A stretch of DNA of 64,000 nucleotides, from positions 496,001-560,000 of the forward strand of contig NZ_BMDP01000001.1 in assembly GCF_014635845.1 (NCBI RefSeq), given 5' to 3'. The DNA comes from Oxalicibacterium solurbis. Lineage in GTDB: Bacteria > Pseudomonadota > Gammaproteobacteria > Burkholderiales > Burkholderiaceae_D. This document shows positions 35,906 to 48,444 of this stretch, piece by piece (position 1 is the stretch's first letter; each line of letters opens with the position of its first letter). The translations under genes and the position numbers were made by a program. The notes beneath the pieces are model-generated. The model was not told the origin of the DNA. It searched no databases and worked only from the letters and a program-made list of their open reading frames with translations.

Positions 35906-36052
35906 GTGCGTACAGAAATGCGATAGGGAAACTATAAACCAGTCACTATCGCTTGTCTGTGCGAATTGTGCATGTGCTTATGCGCGCAACGCACGAGACG
36001 TGCGAAGCATGCGAACAGAATCCGGCGAGACGGCGGGACGCAACAGGCGTTG

Positions 36053-36292
36053 TCAACGCTCCGGTTCCGCCAGCAAATCGTCGATCTTGTGGCGCGTGTC
36101 GACCAGCACGGCTTCTCTCGCCACATCGGCCGAATCGGCATCGCACGGTCCGCCGAATTCCTGGAACACTTCCAGTCCTTCCGCCCCATCACGCTCTACC
36201 TCGCTCGTGGCCGACCAGCGTCCGCCTTCCAGCGGCACCAACATCACGAAAATCTCGAAACCTTCGTATACACCTACGGGCGTTCTGCTCAT
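36053..36292 (-). CDS. Small protein of unknown function
   Basis: A 79-residue acidic soluble protein (MSRTPVGVYEGFEIFVMLVP then Glu/Asp-rich sequence). ATG 36292 is chosen because GGAGGA lies 4 bases before it; an in-frame ATG at 36350-36352 would give 99 residues overlapping the gene upstream. It follows the next gene on the minus strand by about 40 bases and probably shares its mRNA. No family recognised. Confidence 0.6.
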   Translation of the reverse strand: MSRTPVGVYEGFEIFVMLVPLEGGRWSATSEVERDGAEGLEVFQEFGGPCDADSADVAREAVLVDTRHKIDDLLAEPER

Positions 36293-36332
36293 GGCGTCCT
36301 CCGTTTCGTTTTTACCGGGTTGTTCAGGCTGC

Positions 36333-36554
36333 TCATTCGCCGGGATGTTCATCAATATAACGCGCGATGAAGGCATGCGCCTCGTCGAGTGCTTCGACTT
36401 CGGTACCGACCACGCCGGTATCGTGAATGCGTTCGACAATGTCGGGCCGGCCTTCCACCGTATGCGAGACGTGCCCGGAAAACGTGCCGTCCGGACGTTC
36501 GGTAGCGTAGGCGCGGAAAACATGCCGTAACGATTTCTGTCGCTGATCGTTCAT
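36333..36554 (-). CDS. Small protein of unknown function
   Basis: A 73-residue soluble protein (MNDQRQKSLRHVFRAYATERP.. GTFSGHVSHTVEGRPDIVERI) rich in charged residues and Val/Ile strands, perhaps a DUF-type single domain. ATG 36554 has a perfect GGAGG 5 bases upstream. First of a two-gene unit. Nothing beyond length and composition can be said. Confidence 0.6.
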   Translation of the reverse strand: MNDQRQKSLRHVFRAYATERPDGTFSGHVSHTVEGRPDIVERIHDTGVVGTEVEALDEAHAFIARYIDEHPGE

Positions 36555-36755
36555 GCAAACCTCCAAACCGTTTTCTTCATCTTCAACAGATGCCGAAATC
36601 GGCAAAATGTTTCAGTGCAGTGAACATGAAGGCACGCGATTCGATTTGAGAACCGGCCAGTCCGCGTTCACGTGCGTCGGATTTGCACAGTGCCTCAAAC
36701 TTGCTCAACAAAAACATCGCCTTTCGAATCAATCACTTGCAGACAAGCCCACGGG

Positions 36756-36790
36756 TTATCCACAAGGTAGCCCACAGAATCTGTGAATAT
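36756..36790. promoter_or_regulatory. Inverted pair of DnaA-box-like sequences
   Basis: TTATCCACA (36756-36764) is a perfect match to the DnaA consensus TTATNCACA; TGTGAATAT (36782-36790) matches the reverse form at 8 of 9. They face each other 17 bases apart. No replication gene is next to them. Confidence 0.4.
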
Positions 36791-36853
36791 GTCGAAAGGC
36801 TGAAACCATTTTGCGTTGATCGGATCGCCAGCGTGAACTGCCGGAAATGAAAC

Positions 36854-36888
36854 AGCCCCTTGAAAACATGAGCAGTTTTCAAGGGGCT
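36854..36888. terminator. Strong hairpin, possibly the original tRNA-Ser terminator
   Basis: AGCCCCTTGAAAAC (36854-36867) pairs with GTTTTCAAGGGGCT (36875-36888), loop ATGAGCA, T-run after. It sits just before the tRNA 3'-end copy in the same order (terminator, short spacer, CTGGCG..) as the hairpin at 37521-37546 has with the intact tRNA. Confidence 0.6.
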
Positions 36889-36896
36889 TTAAGATT

Positions 36897-36916
36897 CTGG
36901 CGAAGAGGGAGGGATT
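36897..36916. repeat. Direct repeat of the tRNA-Ser 3' end (attachment-site scar)
   Basis: The 20 bases at 36897-36916 equal 37575-37594 of the tRNA-Ser gene except for one base (cgaag against cggag). The copies are in direct orientation and 678 bases apart, the arrangement left by site-specific integration at a tRNA gene. Confidence 0.6.
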
Positions 36917-37258
36917 TTCTTAATTAATAAAAAAATCAACCTGGATCAACAAAAATTCGTTCCGCAACTGATTGGAGACCTAAACAGCCGATGCAATTCT
37001 TGATTGCCTGCAGCCCAACGCCTTCCAGGTTTGGAGGAACGCGCGGCGAGTCTGAAATTAGGCCTGCTACCTCAAGTTTGCGAGGAAAAGTCTAATAAGC
37101 CAGTCAAGGACATTATGTCCTAGGGCTTTATGTCCAATGTTGATCGCTGTTTGCTTAACCTAGAATAAACCGGCTTCGATTGAGATGTCATGCAGCGTTT
37201 TGAGGGCATGCTCCTCACGATAGCTAGTGTCGAGTAATAACCTGGAAATACTCAAATA

Positions 37259-37495
37259 ATGGATTGGGTCCCTATAGTCTTCGTTACGTTCAAGGCTCTT
37301 GTGCTCAGCATAGGCATGTTCTTTGCCATCAAGTGGCATTACGATCAAGGAAGGAAGGGGAAGAAAAAGGAGACGCGCGCGGTGCTACGTGCGAGCGGCA
37401 CGGTGGCCGCAATCTTCGCGCTATCGCTCCTGGGCCTGGGACTCGTCACCTTCGTCCTTGTCAGGAAGCTCGGTTTGGACTTGACCTTCCCATGA
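37259..37495 (+). CDS. Small two-helix membrane protein of unknown function
   Basis: A 78-residue protein with two clear membrane helices (VFVTFKALVLSIGMFFAI and GTVAAIFALSLLGLGLVTFVLV) joined by a very basic loop (HYDQGRKGKKKETR), so a positively charged cytosolic loop. It lies between the tRNA copy and tRNA-Ser and is AT-richer than its surroundings in its first half, so it may be cargo of the inserted element. No ribosome site is obvious. Family unknown. Confidence 0.55.
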   Translation: MDWVPIVFVTFKALVLSIGMFFAIKWHYDQGRKGKKKETRAVLRASGTVAAIFALSLLGLGLVTFVLVRKLGLDLTFP

Positions 37496-37520
37496 CGGCC
37501 AAGAGAAGCCCCACATACCA

Positions 37521-37546
37521 AAAAATAAAGCCGCTCGAAGCGGCTT
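37521..37546 (-). terminator. tRNA-Ser terminator (minus strand)
   Basis: AAGCCGCT (37528-37535) / AGCGGCTT (37539-37546), loop CGA, with AAAAATA at the left giving T-rich tail on the minus strand, 30 bases after the tRNA 3' end. Confidence 0.85.
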
Positions 37547-37575
37547 TTATTTTCTGCGGAAACCCGCATGAATAC

Positions 37576-37665
<90 letters not shown>

Positions 37666-37970
37666 TGATGTCTTTCGGTCGTTTCGCAGCGAAAGCCGCG
37701 AAGCCAAAGAGTATAACAGACTCTTGTGCAACTTGGAAACTCCCGTTTTACGCGCGGCGATCTGCAGGAATCGGATCGGATAACTTCGCACGATGAAGCG
37801 CGCATCGACGCACATCGACTCCCGCTCACCTGCATCCGATTGCCGCCAATCGCTGCAAAACAAGCAACATCTGTCGTATATCCGTCGGCATTGCCCGTCA
37901 TCATCATCCTGTCATAAACCCTCAGTAACATGACAGTCGAGATTATCCGTTCACACAATCCATATTTCAG
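37666..37970. other. Control region of tRNA-Ser and the EAL-CBS-GGDEF gene
   Basis: These 305 bases hold the tRNA-Ser promoter area (TATACT on the minus strand, 37710-37715) and the 5' region of the next gene. No gene or further repeat is seen. Confidence 0.5.
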
Positions 37971-39980
37971 ATGCACCCTTCTTTTGCGCAACCGGCCGGG
38001 CCGCGACTTGTTTCCCCGGCGGTTACTCCGGCAGACAAAGGTGAAGCATCGGCTCTTTCGCTGCAGCCCCCTTTCCGGTTCAAAACCAGGGAGCCTCAAT
38101 TGTCCAACGCTGCCCACGATTTCATGACGAGCACACGCGCCCAGCCGGCCAACGATCAGGACGACCATATCGCGAACCGCTTGCGCGACGTTTTGCTGCA
38201 TCGACGGTTGACACCGCTGTTCCAGCCTATCGTCGACATGCAGAACGGACAAATCATCGGCTACGAAGGCTTGATCCGCGGTCCGTCCGACAGCCCGCTG
38301 CATTCACCGCTGAATCTCTTCAAGGCAGCACGTGCCTGCAACCTGAGCGTGGAAGTCGAGCACCTGTGCCGCCGCATCACGCTGGAGAAGTTCGCAGAAC
38401 TGCAGCTGCCGGGCAAACTGTTCCTCAACGTCAGCCCGGAATGCCTGGTACAGCCCGATGTGCGTCTCGGCGAAACGCTGGGCTACATCCACGAGGTCGG
38501 CATCAATCCCGAACGCGTGATCATCGAGTTGACGGAAAGCCATCCGACCTACGACTACGACCTGCTGCGTGAAGCAGTCAAACACTACCGCGCAATGGGC
38601 TTCGTGATCGCGATCGACGATCTGGGCGAAGGATTTTCCAGTCTGCGCCTGTGGTCGGAAATCCGCCCCGAATACGTGAAGATCGACATGCACTTCGTGC
38701 AGGGCATCAACCAGGATCCGATCAAGCTGCAGTTCGTGCGCTCGATCCAGGAGATCGCGGAAAAATCCGGCACGCTGGTGATTGCAGAAGGCATAGAGAC
38801 CGATGCCGAACTGCTGATGATCCGCGATCTCGGCGTGCGCTTCGGGCAGGGCTACAAGATTGCACGGCCGAATGCGCATCCGATCACCACACTGCCGGCA
38901 GAGCTGTGCGCGCTGCTGAACCAGAACAATGTCGCCGTCTATCCGCACGAAAAAGGACGCAGCCATGATGTGTTGACAGCCGCCAAGCTGTTGCGTCACG
39001 TGAAAGCCGTCTCGCCCGAGGTACAGAACAATCGTATCTACGAAATGTTCAACAACGATCCGACGCTGGAAATCATTCCGGTCGTCTCCAACGGCCTGCC
39101 GCTCGGCCTGATCACGCGCGCCAACCTGATCGACAATTTTGCGCGGCCTTACCTGCGCGAGCTGCATGGCAAGAAATCCTGCACGCTGTTCATGGATGCC
39201 AATCCACTGATCGCCGACAAGAACACCGCGCTGCACACGCTGAGCCAGCTGATCGTCGATGCGGATCGTCACCATCTGTTCAACGGTTTCATCATCACCG
39301 ACAACGGCCAGTACGCCGGCATGGGCAACGCGCACGACCTGATGCGCGAAATCACGCAGATGCAGATCAATGCCGCACGTTACGCCAATCCGCTGACGCT
39401 GTTGCCCGGCAACGTGCCGATCGACGAACACATCGACCGCCTGCTTGCCGGCGGCGCGCACTTCTGCGTCTGCTATGTCGATCTCGATCACTTCAAGCCG
39501 TACAACGATGTCTACGGCTACCGCAAGGGCGACGACGTGCTGCGGCTGACCGGCCGCATTCTCAGCGCGCACTGCGACCCGGAACGCGATTTCGTCGGTC
39601 ATATCGGCGGTGACGATTTCATCATCCTGTTCCAGAGCACGGATTGGGAATGGCGCTGCCGCCAGATCATCGACGTGTTCGCTGCCGCTATTTCCGGCTT
39701 CTACAGCGAAGAGCATCGCAATGCGGGCGGCTATATCAGCGAAGACCGGCGCGGCAAGAAAGTCTTTCATGCACTGGCGACGATTTCGCTCGGCCTGCTG
39801 AAGGTCGAGCCCGGCGTGTACGGTTCACATCACCAGATTGCGACCGCTGCAGCCGACTCCAAGAAACAGGCGAAAAAAATCCCGGGCAACAGTCTGTTCA
39901 TCGACCGCCGCCTGGGACCTTTTGCCGGCGAGCGCGCCGACAGCGAAGAAAGTACGCAAGCCGATCCGCTTGTGCCGTGA
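37971..39980 (+). CDS. EAL-CBS-GGDEF protein, probable c-di-GMP phosphodiesterase
   Basis: A 669-residue soluble signalling protein. EAL domain about 70-320: YEGLIRG (EGL at 99-101 in place of EAL), FLNVSPECL, VIIELTESHP, IAIDDLGEGFSSL, YVKIDM and VIAEGIE, so the metal and general-base residues are mostly kept and hydrolysis is plausible. A CBS pair follows (about 345-465), then a GGDEF domain with GGDDF at 546-550 and PxxD where the RxxD I-site would be, so the cyclase half may be weak or regulatory. ATG 37971 is listed; M52 (38124) is an alternative start. Confidence 0.88.
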   Translation: MHPSFAQPAGPRLVSPAVTPADKGEASALSLQPPFRFKTREPQLSNAAHDFMTSTRAQPANDQDDHIANRLRDVLLHRRLTPLFQPIVDMQNGQIIGYEGLIRGPSDSPLHSPLNLFKAARACNLSVEVEHLCRRITLEKFAELQLPGKLFLNVSPECLVQPDVRLGETLGYIHEVGINPERVIIELTESHPTYDYDLLREAVKHYRAMGFVIAIDDLGEGFSSLRLWSEIRPEYVKIDMHFVQGINQDPIKLQFVRSIQEIAEKSGTLVIAEGIETDAELLMIRDLGVRFGQGYKIARPNAHPITTLPAELCALLNQNNVAVYPHEKGRSHDVLTAAKLLRHVKAVSPEVQNNRIYEMFNNDPTLEIIPVVSNGLPLGLITRANLIDNFARPYLRELHGKKSCTLFMDANPLIADKNTALHTLSQLIVDADRHHLFNGFIITDNGQYAGMGNAHDLMREITQMQINAARYANPLTLLPGNVPIDEHIDRLLAGGAHFCVCYVDLDHFKPYNDVYGYRKGDDVLRLTGRILSAHCDPERDFVGHIGGDDFIILFQSTDWEWRCRQIIDVFAAAISGFYSEEHRNAGGYISEDRRGKKVFHALATISLGLLKVEPGVYGSHHQIATAAADSKKQAKKIPGNSLFIDRRLGPFAGERADSEESTQADPLVP

Positions 39981-40018
39981 TACCGCTACTTCGCCTTATG
40001 TCTTGTTGACCACGCCGC

Positions 40019-41443
<1,425 letters not shown>

Positions 41444-42733
41444 TTATTTTTGTTTCTTGCGTGCTTCGCGATCGAGCTGGCGCAGGTAGTTCAGCTTCTC
41501 ACCGATCTTGCCTTCCAGGCCGCGCGGCGTCGGCTCGTACCAGTGAGGCTCGGCCATGCCATCCGGCAGATAGGTTTCGCCGGCGGCATAGGCATCCGGC
41601 TCGTCGTGTGCATAGCGGTACAGCTTGCCGTAGCCGAGTTCCTTCATCAGCTTGGTCGGCGCGTTGCGCAGATGTTCAGGAACAGTGTGCGACTTGTCCT
41701 TGGCGACGAAGGCGCGTGCCTGGTTGTAGGCCTTGTAGCCGGCATTGCTCTTGGCCGCCATCGCCAGATAGATGACGGCCTGTCCCAGCGCCAATTCGCC
41801 TTCCGGCGAGCCGAGCCGCTCGTAGGTGGCAGCTGCCTCGTTGACGATCGTCATCGCGCGCGGATCGGCCAGGCCGATGTCTTCCCACGCCATGCGCACG
41901 ATGCGGCGTGCCAGATAACGTGGATCGGCGCCGCCGTCGATCATGCGGCAGAACCAGTACAGCGCACCATCGGGACTGGAGCCGCGCACCGACTTGTGCA
42001 ACGCCGAAATCTGGTCGTAGAAGTTGTCGCCACCTTTATCGAAACGGCGCAGCGCATCACCGAGGCAAGCCTTCAGCAAATCGGCATCGATTTCGTTCTG
42101 CTTCTTCGCCTGCGCAGCGCGCGCGGCAATTTCGAGATTGTTCAGCAGCTTGCGACCGTCGCCATCGGCACTCGCGACCAGCATTGCCTTCGCATCCGGC
42201 GTGAACGCGATGCCTTCCAGTTCTTCGTGCGCCGCACGATCGACCATCGCACCCAGATCGTTTTCATCCAGCGATTTCAGTACATAGACCGCTGCGCGCG
42301 ACAGCAGCGCGCTGTTGACTTCGAACGAAGGATTCTCGGTCGTCGCACCGATGAAGGTGAACAATCCGCTTTCGACGTGCGGCAGAAAGGCATCCTGCTG
42401 GCTCTTGTTGAAGCGGTGCACCTCGTCGACGAACAGGATCGTGCGACGTCCCATCGCACGCGACAGTTCGGCACGCTCGACCGCTTCACGAATGTCCTTG
42501 ACGCCGGACAGCACGGCCGACAGCGCAATGAAATCGGCCTGGAAGCTATCCGCCATCAGCCGCGCCAGCGTCGTCTTGCCGACGCCCGGCGGTCCCCACA
42601 GGATCATCGAATGCGGCTCGCCCGATTCGAAGGCGACGCGCAACGGCTTGCCGGGGCCGAGGATATGCTGCTGGCCGATCACGTCGTCCAGCGTCTGCGG
42701 CCGCATGCGTTCGGCCAGTGGCGTGGTTTTCAT
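41444..42733 (-). CDS. rarA: Replication-associated recombination protein A
   Basis: A 429-residue AAA+ ATPase related to clamp-loader and RuvB subunits, acting at stalled replication forks. Walker A is WGPPGVGKTTLA, Walker B FVDEVHRF, sensor I ATTENPSFEVNSALLSRA, and the family start is PLAERMRPQTLDDVIGQQHIL. The C-terminal tetramer domain has AYNQARAFVAKDKSHTVPEHLRNAP. Between serS and lolA on one strand, with about 100-130 base gaps. Confidence 0.96.
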   Translation of the reverse strand: MKTTPLAERMRPQTLDDVIGQQHILGPGKPLRVAFESGEPHSMILWGPPGVGKTTLARLMADSFQADFIALSAVLSGVKDIREAVERAELSRAMGRRTILFVDEVHRFNKSQQDAFLPHVESGLFTFIGATTENPSFEVNSALLSRAAVYVLKSLDENDLGAMVDRAAHEELEGIAFTPDAKAMLVASADGDGRKLLNNLEIAARAAQAKKQNEIDADLLKACLGDALRRFDKGGDNFYDQISALHKSVRGSSPDGALYWFCRMIDGGADPRYLARRIVRMAWEDIGLADPRAMTIVNEAAATYERLGSPEGELALGQAVIYLAMAAKSNAGYKAYNQARAFVAKDKSHTVPEHLRNAPTKLMKELGYGKLYRYAHDEPDAYAAGETYLPDGMAEPHWYEPTPRGLEGKIGEKLNYLRQLDREARKKQK

Positions 42734-42831
42734 CTAAATGATGTCCCGATCAAAAAGCAATCGACGCCAGCCCTTCCGGACTGGCGTCGCGTTGTCACAT
42801 TTGCCGGCGCGGGCCGGCGCTCACATGGCCG

Positions 42832-43509
42832 TTACTGGAAGACGTCGGCGCCCTTGGGCATCGTGAACTTGAACTGGTTGGCCGGCATCGGCGGATTGCG
42901 TTCGAAACTCTCGAACGTCAGCAGCGATACCTGGCCGAACGAATCGCGCAGTTCCATCGCCGCCGGCACGCCGTTCTTCATGCCGATGCCGATGCGCTCG
43001 AACGTCGTGTCCTTGGCTTTCGGCACGACTTCCAGCCATTCCATGCCGTCCTTCGTTTCGCCTTCCTTCAGCGTGAAATTCTTTTCCAGATCGTTGCTGC
43101 CGAACAGGATGGCAGCTGGCGACGAACCGAGCGCATCGCCCAGCTTCTTCACCGTGACCTGGTTCAGGTCCTTGTCGTAGATGTACAGTTTTTCGCCATC
43201 GGCTTGCAGCACCTGCTCATACGGTTTCCTGTATGTCCAGATGAACTTGCCCGGACGCGCGAAGATGAAGGTGCCGGACGACTGCTTGCCCGGCTTGACG
43301 GTACCGCTGTCGATCTTCACCAGCTGCTGCTTGAATTCGCCGCGTGCGGACTGCGTACTGGCGACGAAGCTCTTGAACTGATCGAGCGCTGCTGCATGCA
43401 CGAACATCGGCAGCGACAACACCGCGGCAACCAGCAGCACGCTGGCGACAGTCCACCCGATACGACGGTCATCGCGTTTTGCGGCGGCTGCGGTTTTCCT
43501 GTTATTCAT
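42832..43509 (-). CDS. lolA: Outer-membrane lipoprotein carrier protein LolA
   Basis: Periplasmic chaperone that takes lipoproteins from LolCDE to LolB. 225 residues: signal peptide ([20 protein letters not shown], cut before ALDQF), then [23 protein letters not shown]-like [23 protein letters not shown] and [16 protein letters not shown]. It serves the several lipoproteins seen in this window. Downstream of ftsK by 41 bases, so likely one operon. Confidence 0.95.
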   Translation of the reverse strand: MNNRKTAAAAKRDDRRIGWTVASVLLVAAVLSLPMFVHAAALDQFKSFVASTQSARGEFKQQLVKIDSGTVKPGKQSSGTFIFARPGKFIWTYRKPYEQVLQADGEKLYIYDKDLNQVTVKKLGDALGSSPAAILFGSNDLEKNFTLKEGETKDGMEWLEVVPKAKDTTFERIGIGMKNGVPAAMELRDSFGQVSLLTFESFERNPPMPANQFKFTMPKGADVFQ

Positions 43510-43550
43510 CTCGTTCCTTGTCCGTTCTCTGCTTTTTCTATTCGTTTCTG

Positions 43551-45881
43551 CTATTCGTTACCGTTTCCGGCCGGCACCAGAATTTCGCGGTTGCCGTTCG
43601 ACTGCATCGACGATACCAGCCCGCTCTGTTCCATCTGTTCCAGCAGGCGCGCCGCGCGGTTGTAACCGATGCGCAGATGGCGCTGCACCAGCGAAATCGA
43701 TGCACGGCGGTTCTTCAGCACGATTGCGACTGCCTGATCGTACAGCGCATCGCCTTCGCCGCCGCCGACACCATCCAGACTCAATCCGCCCTCACCGTCT
43801 TCCGCAACGCCGCCTTCGAGAATACCCTCGATATAGTTCGGCTCGCCCTGTTCCTTCAGATGATTGACGACGCGATGCACTTCGTCATCCGATACGAACG
43901 CACCGTGCACGCGAATCGGCAAACCTGTTCCCGGCGGCATGTATAGCATGTCGCCCATGCCGAGCAGCGCTTCCGCACCCATCTGGTCCAGAATCGTGCG
44001 CGAATCGATCTTGCTGCTGACCTGGAACGCAATACGCGTCGGGATGTTGGCCTTGATCAGGCCGGTGATCACATCCACAGATGGGCGCTGCGTCGCCAGA
44101 ATCAAGTGGATGCCGGCGGCACGTGCCTTTTGTGCAATACGCGCGATCAGTTCCTCGACCTTCTTGCCGACGACCATCATCAGGTCGGCTAGTTCGTCGA
44201 TGATGATGACGATGGTCGGCAGTTTTTCCAGCGGTTCCGGCGCATCCGGCGTCAGGCTGAATGGATTCGGAATTTTTTCTTCGCGTTTCTCGGCTTCGGC
44301 GATCTTGGCGTTGTAGCCGGCCAGATTGCGCACACCCAGCTTGCTCATCAGCTTGTAGCGGCGCTCCATCTCGTTGACGCCCCAGTTCAGCGCATGGCCG
44401 GCCTGGCGCATGTCGGTGACGACCGGCGCCAGCAGATGCGGGATGCCTTCGTAGATCGACAGTTCCAGCATCTTCGGATCGATCAGGATCATGCGCACCT
44501 GGTTCGGATCGGACTTGTACAGCAGCGACAGGATGGTCGCGTTGATGCCGACCGACTTGCCGGAGCCGGTGGTACCTGCCACCAGCAGGTGCGGCATCTT
44601 GGCCAGATCGGCCACTACCGGATTGCCGGCAATGTCCTTGCCGAGCGCCACCGTCAGCGTGGAAGCGCTGTCGTTATAGACCTTGGAACTGATGATCTCG
44701 GTCAGGCGCACGATCTGGCGTTTCGGATTCGGCAGTTCCAGCGCCATGTAATTCTTGCCGGGAATCGTCTCGACCACGCGAATCGACGTCAGCGACAGCG
44801 AACGCGCAAGATCGCGCGCAAGGTTGACGATCTGGCTGCCCTTGACGCCAGTCGCCGGCTCGATCTCGTAGCGCGTGACGACCGGCCCCGGATAGGCAGC
44901 GACGACTTTCACCGTGATGCCGAAGTCCGACAGTTTCTTCTCGATCAGGCGGCTGGTGAATTCCAGCGTTTCGACGCTGACGGTTTCCTGCGATTCCGGC
45001 GGCTCGTCCAGCAGCGACAGCGGCGGCAGGTTGGTATCTGGCAGATCGTGGAACAGCGACGACTGCTTCTCCTTCTCGACGCGCTCGGATTTCGGCACTG
45101 CGACGATCTGCGGTTCGATACGGATAGGCTGCGCCTCGACGATCTTGGCGCGCTCCTGCACCACGGCCTCCTCGCGCTTGACGGCGGCAACCTGGCCCAA
45201 CTGGCGATCCTTGCGCGCGCCGTACAGATTGCGCACGAACTGGAACGAGCGTTCAATAAATTCGCCGATGCGCTCGGCCACACTGAGCCACGACACATGA
45301 AAGAACAGGCTGAAGCCGACGCCGAACAGCAGCAGCAACAGCAAGGTCGCACCCATGAAGCCGAAAGTATTCTGCGCAGCATTGCCGATCAGTTCGCCCA
45401 ACACACCGCCAGGCGCGCGCGGCAATTGCGCTCTCATCGAATACATGCGCAGGTATTCGATCGCCACGCTGCCCGTCATCATCAGTGCGAAGCCGATGCC
45501 GCGGATCAAGTTCTCATGGCGATGCGGCTCTTCCGGCTCCTTCTTCAGCAAATAGCGCTGCGACAAGCGGCGATAGCCTAGCCATACGAGGCGCAACAGG
45601 AAGATGCACAGCCACCAGGCCGAAGCGCCGAAAATGAACAGCAGCAAATCGGCCAGCCAGGCGCCGACGCGGCCGCCAAGATTGTGCAGCTTGGCGACCA
45701 CATTCGCATGCGACCAGCCTGGGTCGACCGGCGAATAAGTCAGGAAAATCAGCATCAGGTACAGCGTGACGACGGCCAGTATCAACCAGCGCGCTTCGGA
45801 CAGCAGGCGGGCGATCCGCCCCGGCGGCTGATCTTTGGGAACATTTGTCTTGCGGGTATAGGCTTGGCTTGTCTTGGTCAT
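43551..45881 (-). CDS. ftsK: DNA translocase FtsK
   Basis: Pumps chromosome ends across the septum and activates XerCD at dif. 776 residues: four N-terminal membrane helices (from [15 protein letters not shown]), a short linker (about 190-290), motor domain with Walker [13 protein letters not shown], Walker [15 protein letters not shown], and the C-terminal gamma winged helix ([22 protein letters not shown]) that reads polar KOPS sequences. The linker is short relative to E. coli FtsK, as in most betaproteobacteria. Confidence 0.96.
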   Translation of the reverse strand: MTKTSQAYTRKTNVPKDQPPGRIARLLSEARWLILAVVTLYLMLIFLTYSPVDPGWSHANVVAKLHNLGGRVGAWLADLLLFIFGASAWWLCIFLLRLVWLGYRRLSQRYLLKKEPEEPHRHENLIRGIGFALMMTGSVAIEYLRMYSMRAQLPRAPGGVLGELIGNAAQNTFGFMGATLLLLLLFGVGFSLFFHVSWLSVAERIGEFIERSFQFVRNLYGARKDRQLGQVAAVKREEAVVQERAKIVEAQPIRIEPQIVAVPKSERVEKEKQSSLFHDLPDTNLPPLSLLDEPPESQETVSVETLEFTSRLIEKKLSDFGITVKVVAAYPGPVVTRYEIEPATGVKGSQIVNLARDLARSLSLTSIRVVETIPGKNYMALELPNPKRQIVRLTEIISSKVYNDSASTLTVALGKDIAGNPVVADLAKMPHLLVAGTTGSGKSVGINATILSLLYKSDPNQVRMILIDPKMLELSIYEGIPHLLAPVVTDMRQAGHALNWGVNEMERRYKLMSKLGVRNLAGYNAKIAEAEKREEKIPNPFSLTPDAPEPLEKLPTIVIIIDELADLMMVVGKKVEELIARIAQKARAAGIHLILATQRPSVDVITGLIKANIPTRIAFQVSSKIDSRTILDQMGAEALLGMGDMLYMPPGTGLPIRVHGAFVSDDEVHRVVNHLKEQGEPNYIEGILEGGVAEDGEGGLSLDGVGGGEGDALYDQAVAIVLKNRRASISLVQRHLRIGYNRAARLLEQMEQSGLVSSMQSNGNREILVPAGNGNE

Positions 45882-47179
<1,298 letters not shown>

Positions 47180-47248
47180 CTTGCAGCCCGGACGCGGCCA
47201 ACGCCGCGTCCCGCATCTTCGTCACCTATCTTCGATCAGGAGGGCATC

Positions 47249-47890
47249 ATGCCTGACCCGCTCAAGGATTTCACCGGACTCAAATCCCTGCACAAGGACC
47301 TGAAGAAGCAGGAAGAAGCGCGCCGTCTGGCCGAAGCCGAAAGACTGCGTGCCGAACAGGAAGCGCAGGTGGAAGCCGACCTGTTCCGCCGCAGTATCGG
47401 CGACATCGCGCCACTGAAAACCGCCGGCAAAGCAGACATCGCCCTGCCACGCCCGCAACCCATCCCGCGCCAGCATCTGGCGGATGAACAAGCAGCGCTG
47501 CGCGAATCGTTATCCGATGAATTCACCATCGATTCGCTGCTCGATACCGACGAAGCCCTCAGTTATGCCCGCACCGGTATCGGACCGGATGTAGTGCGCA
47601 AGCTGCGCCGCGGCCACTGGGTGATCCAGGCACAACTCGATCTGCACGGCATGCGCACCGACGAAGCGCGCGATGCCTTGGGAGAATTCCTGCGCAATGC
47701 AGCCAAACGGGGCCTGCGTTGCGTGCGTATCATCCATGGCAAGGGACTGGGATCGGTCAACAAGACACCCGTGCTGAAGAGCAAGGTGCGCAACTGGCTG
47801 GTGCAGAAGGAAGAAGTGATCGCCTTCTGTCAGGCGCGTGCTGCGGATGGCGGTGCCGGCGCACTGATCGTGCTGCTGCAGGCGAGTTGA
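47249..47890 (+). CDS. Smr domain protein
   Basis: A 213-residue protein with a charged helical N-terminal half and a C-terminal Smr (MutS2-related) domain: AQLDLHGMRTDEARDALGEFL and the RIIHGKGLGS motif. Smr domains cut DNA or RNA nonspecifically in several characterised proteins. Its own role is unknown. AGGAGGG precedes the ATG. Confidence 0.9.
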   Translation: MPDPLKDFTGLKSLHKDLKKQEEARRLAEAERLRAEQEAQVEADLFRRSIGDIAPLKTAGKADIALPRPQPIPRQHLADEQAALRESLSDEFTIDSLLDTDEALSYARTGIGPDVVRKLRRGHWVIQAQLDLHGMRTDEARDALGEFLRNAAKRGLRCVRIIHGKGLGSVNKTPVLKSKVRNWLVQKEEVIAFCQARAADGGAGALIVLLQAS

Positions 47891-47948
47891 TCGCCGTTCA
47901 TCCATTTCCCTGCCGCTCTACTCAGCGGATTCAACACATTAAATGAAG

Positions 47949-47969
47949 CGGGCCGGCAATGCCGGCCCG
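47949..47969. terminator. Terminator between the Smr and P-II genes
   Basis: CGGGCCGGC (47949-47957) / GCCGGCCCG (47961-47969), loop AAT, then TTCCGTTTTC. Convergent genes on both sides. Confidence 0.75.
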
Positions 47970-47997
47970 TTCCGTTTTCATCGCACCGTCAGACGCG

Positions 47998-48435
<438 letters not shown>

Positions 48436-48444
48436 TCAGCTCGC

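Larger units (their letters stand above)
36555..37258. other. AT-rich accessory gap before tRNA-Ser, no confident gene
   Basis: These 704 bases contain the palindrome TGCCGA-AA-TCGGCA (36591-36604) before the small-gene pair, two DnaA-box-like sequences (36756-36790), a terminator-like hairpin (36854-36888), a tRNA 3'-end copy (36897-36916), and GGACAT-T-ATGTCC (37108-37120) with a third TTTATGTCC half-site at 37127-37135. A 62-codon minus-strand frame (37160-37348) overlaps the plus-strand membrane-protein gene and is not called. Confidence 0.55.

Noticed and set aside
37160-37348. 62-codon minus-strand frame overlapping the small membrane-protein gene
   Set aside because: It overlaps the plus-strand frame, which has two convincing membrane helices; no ribosome site was seen.
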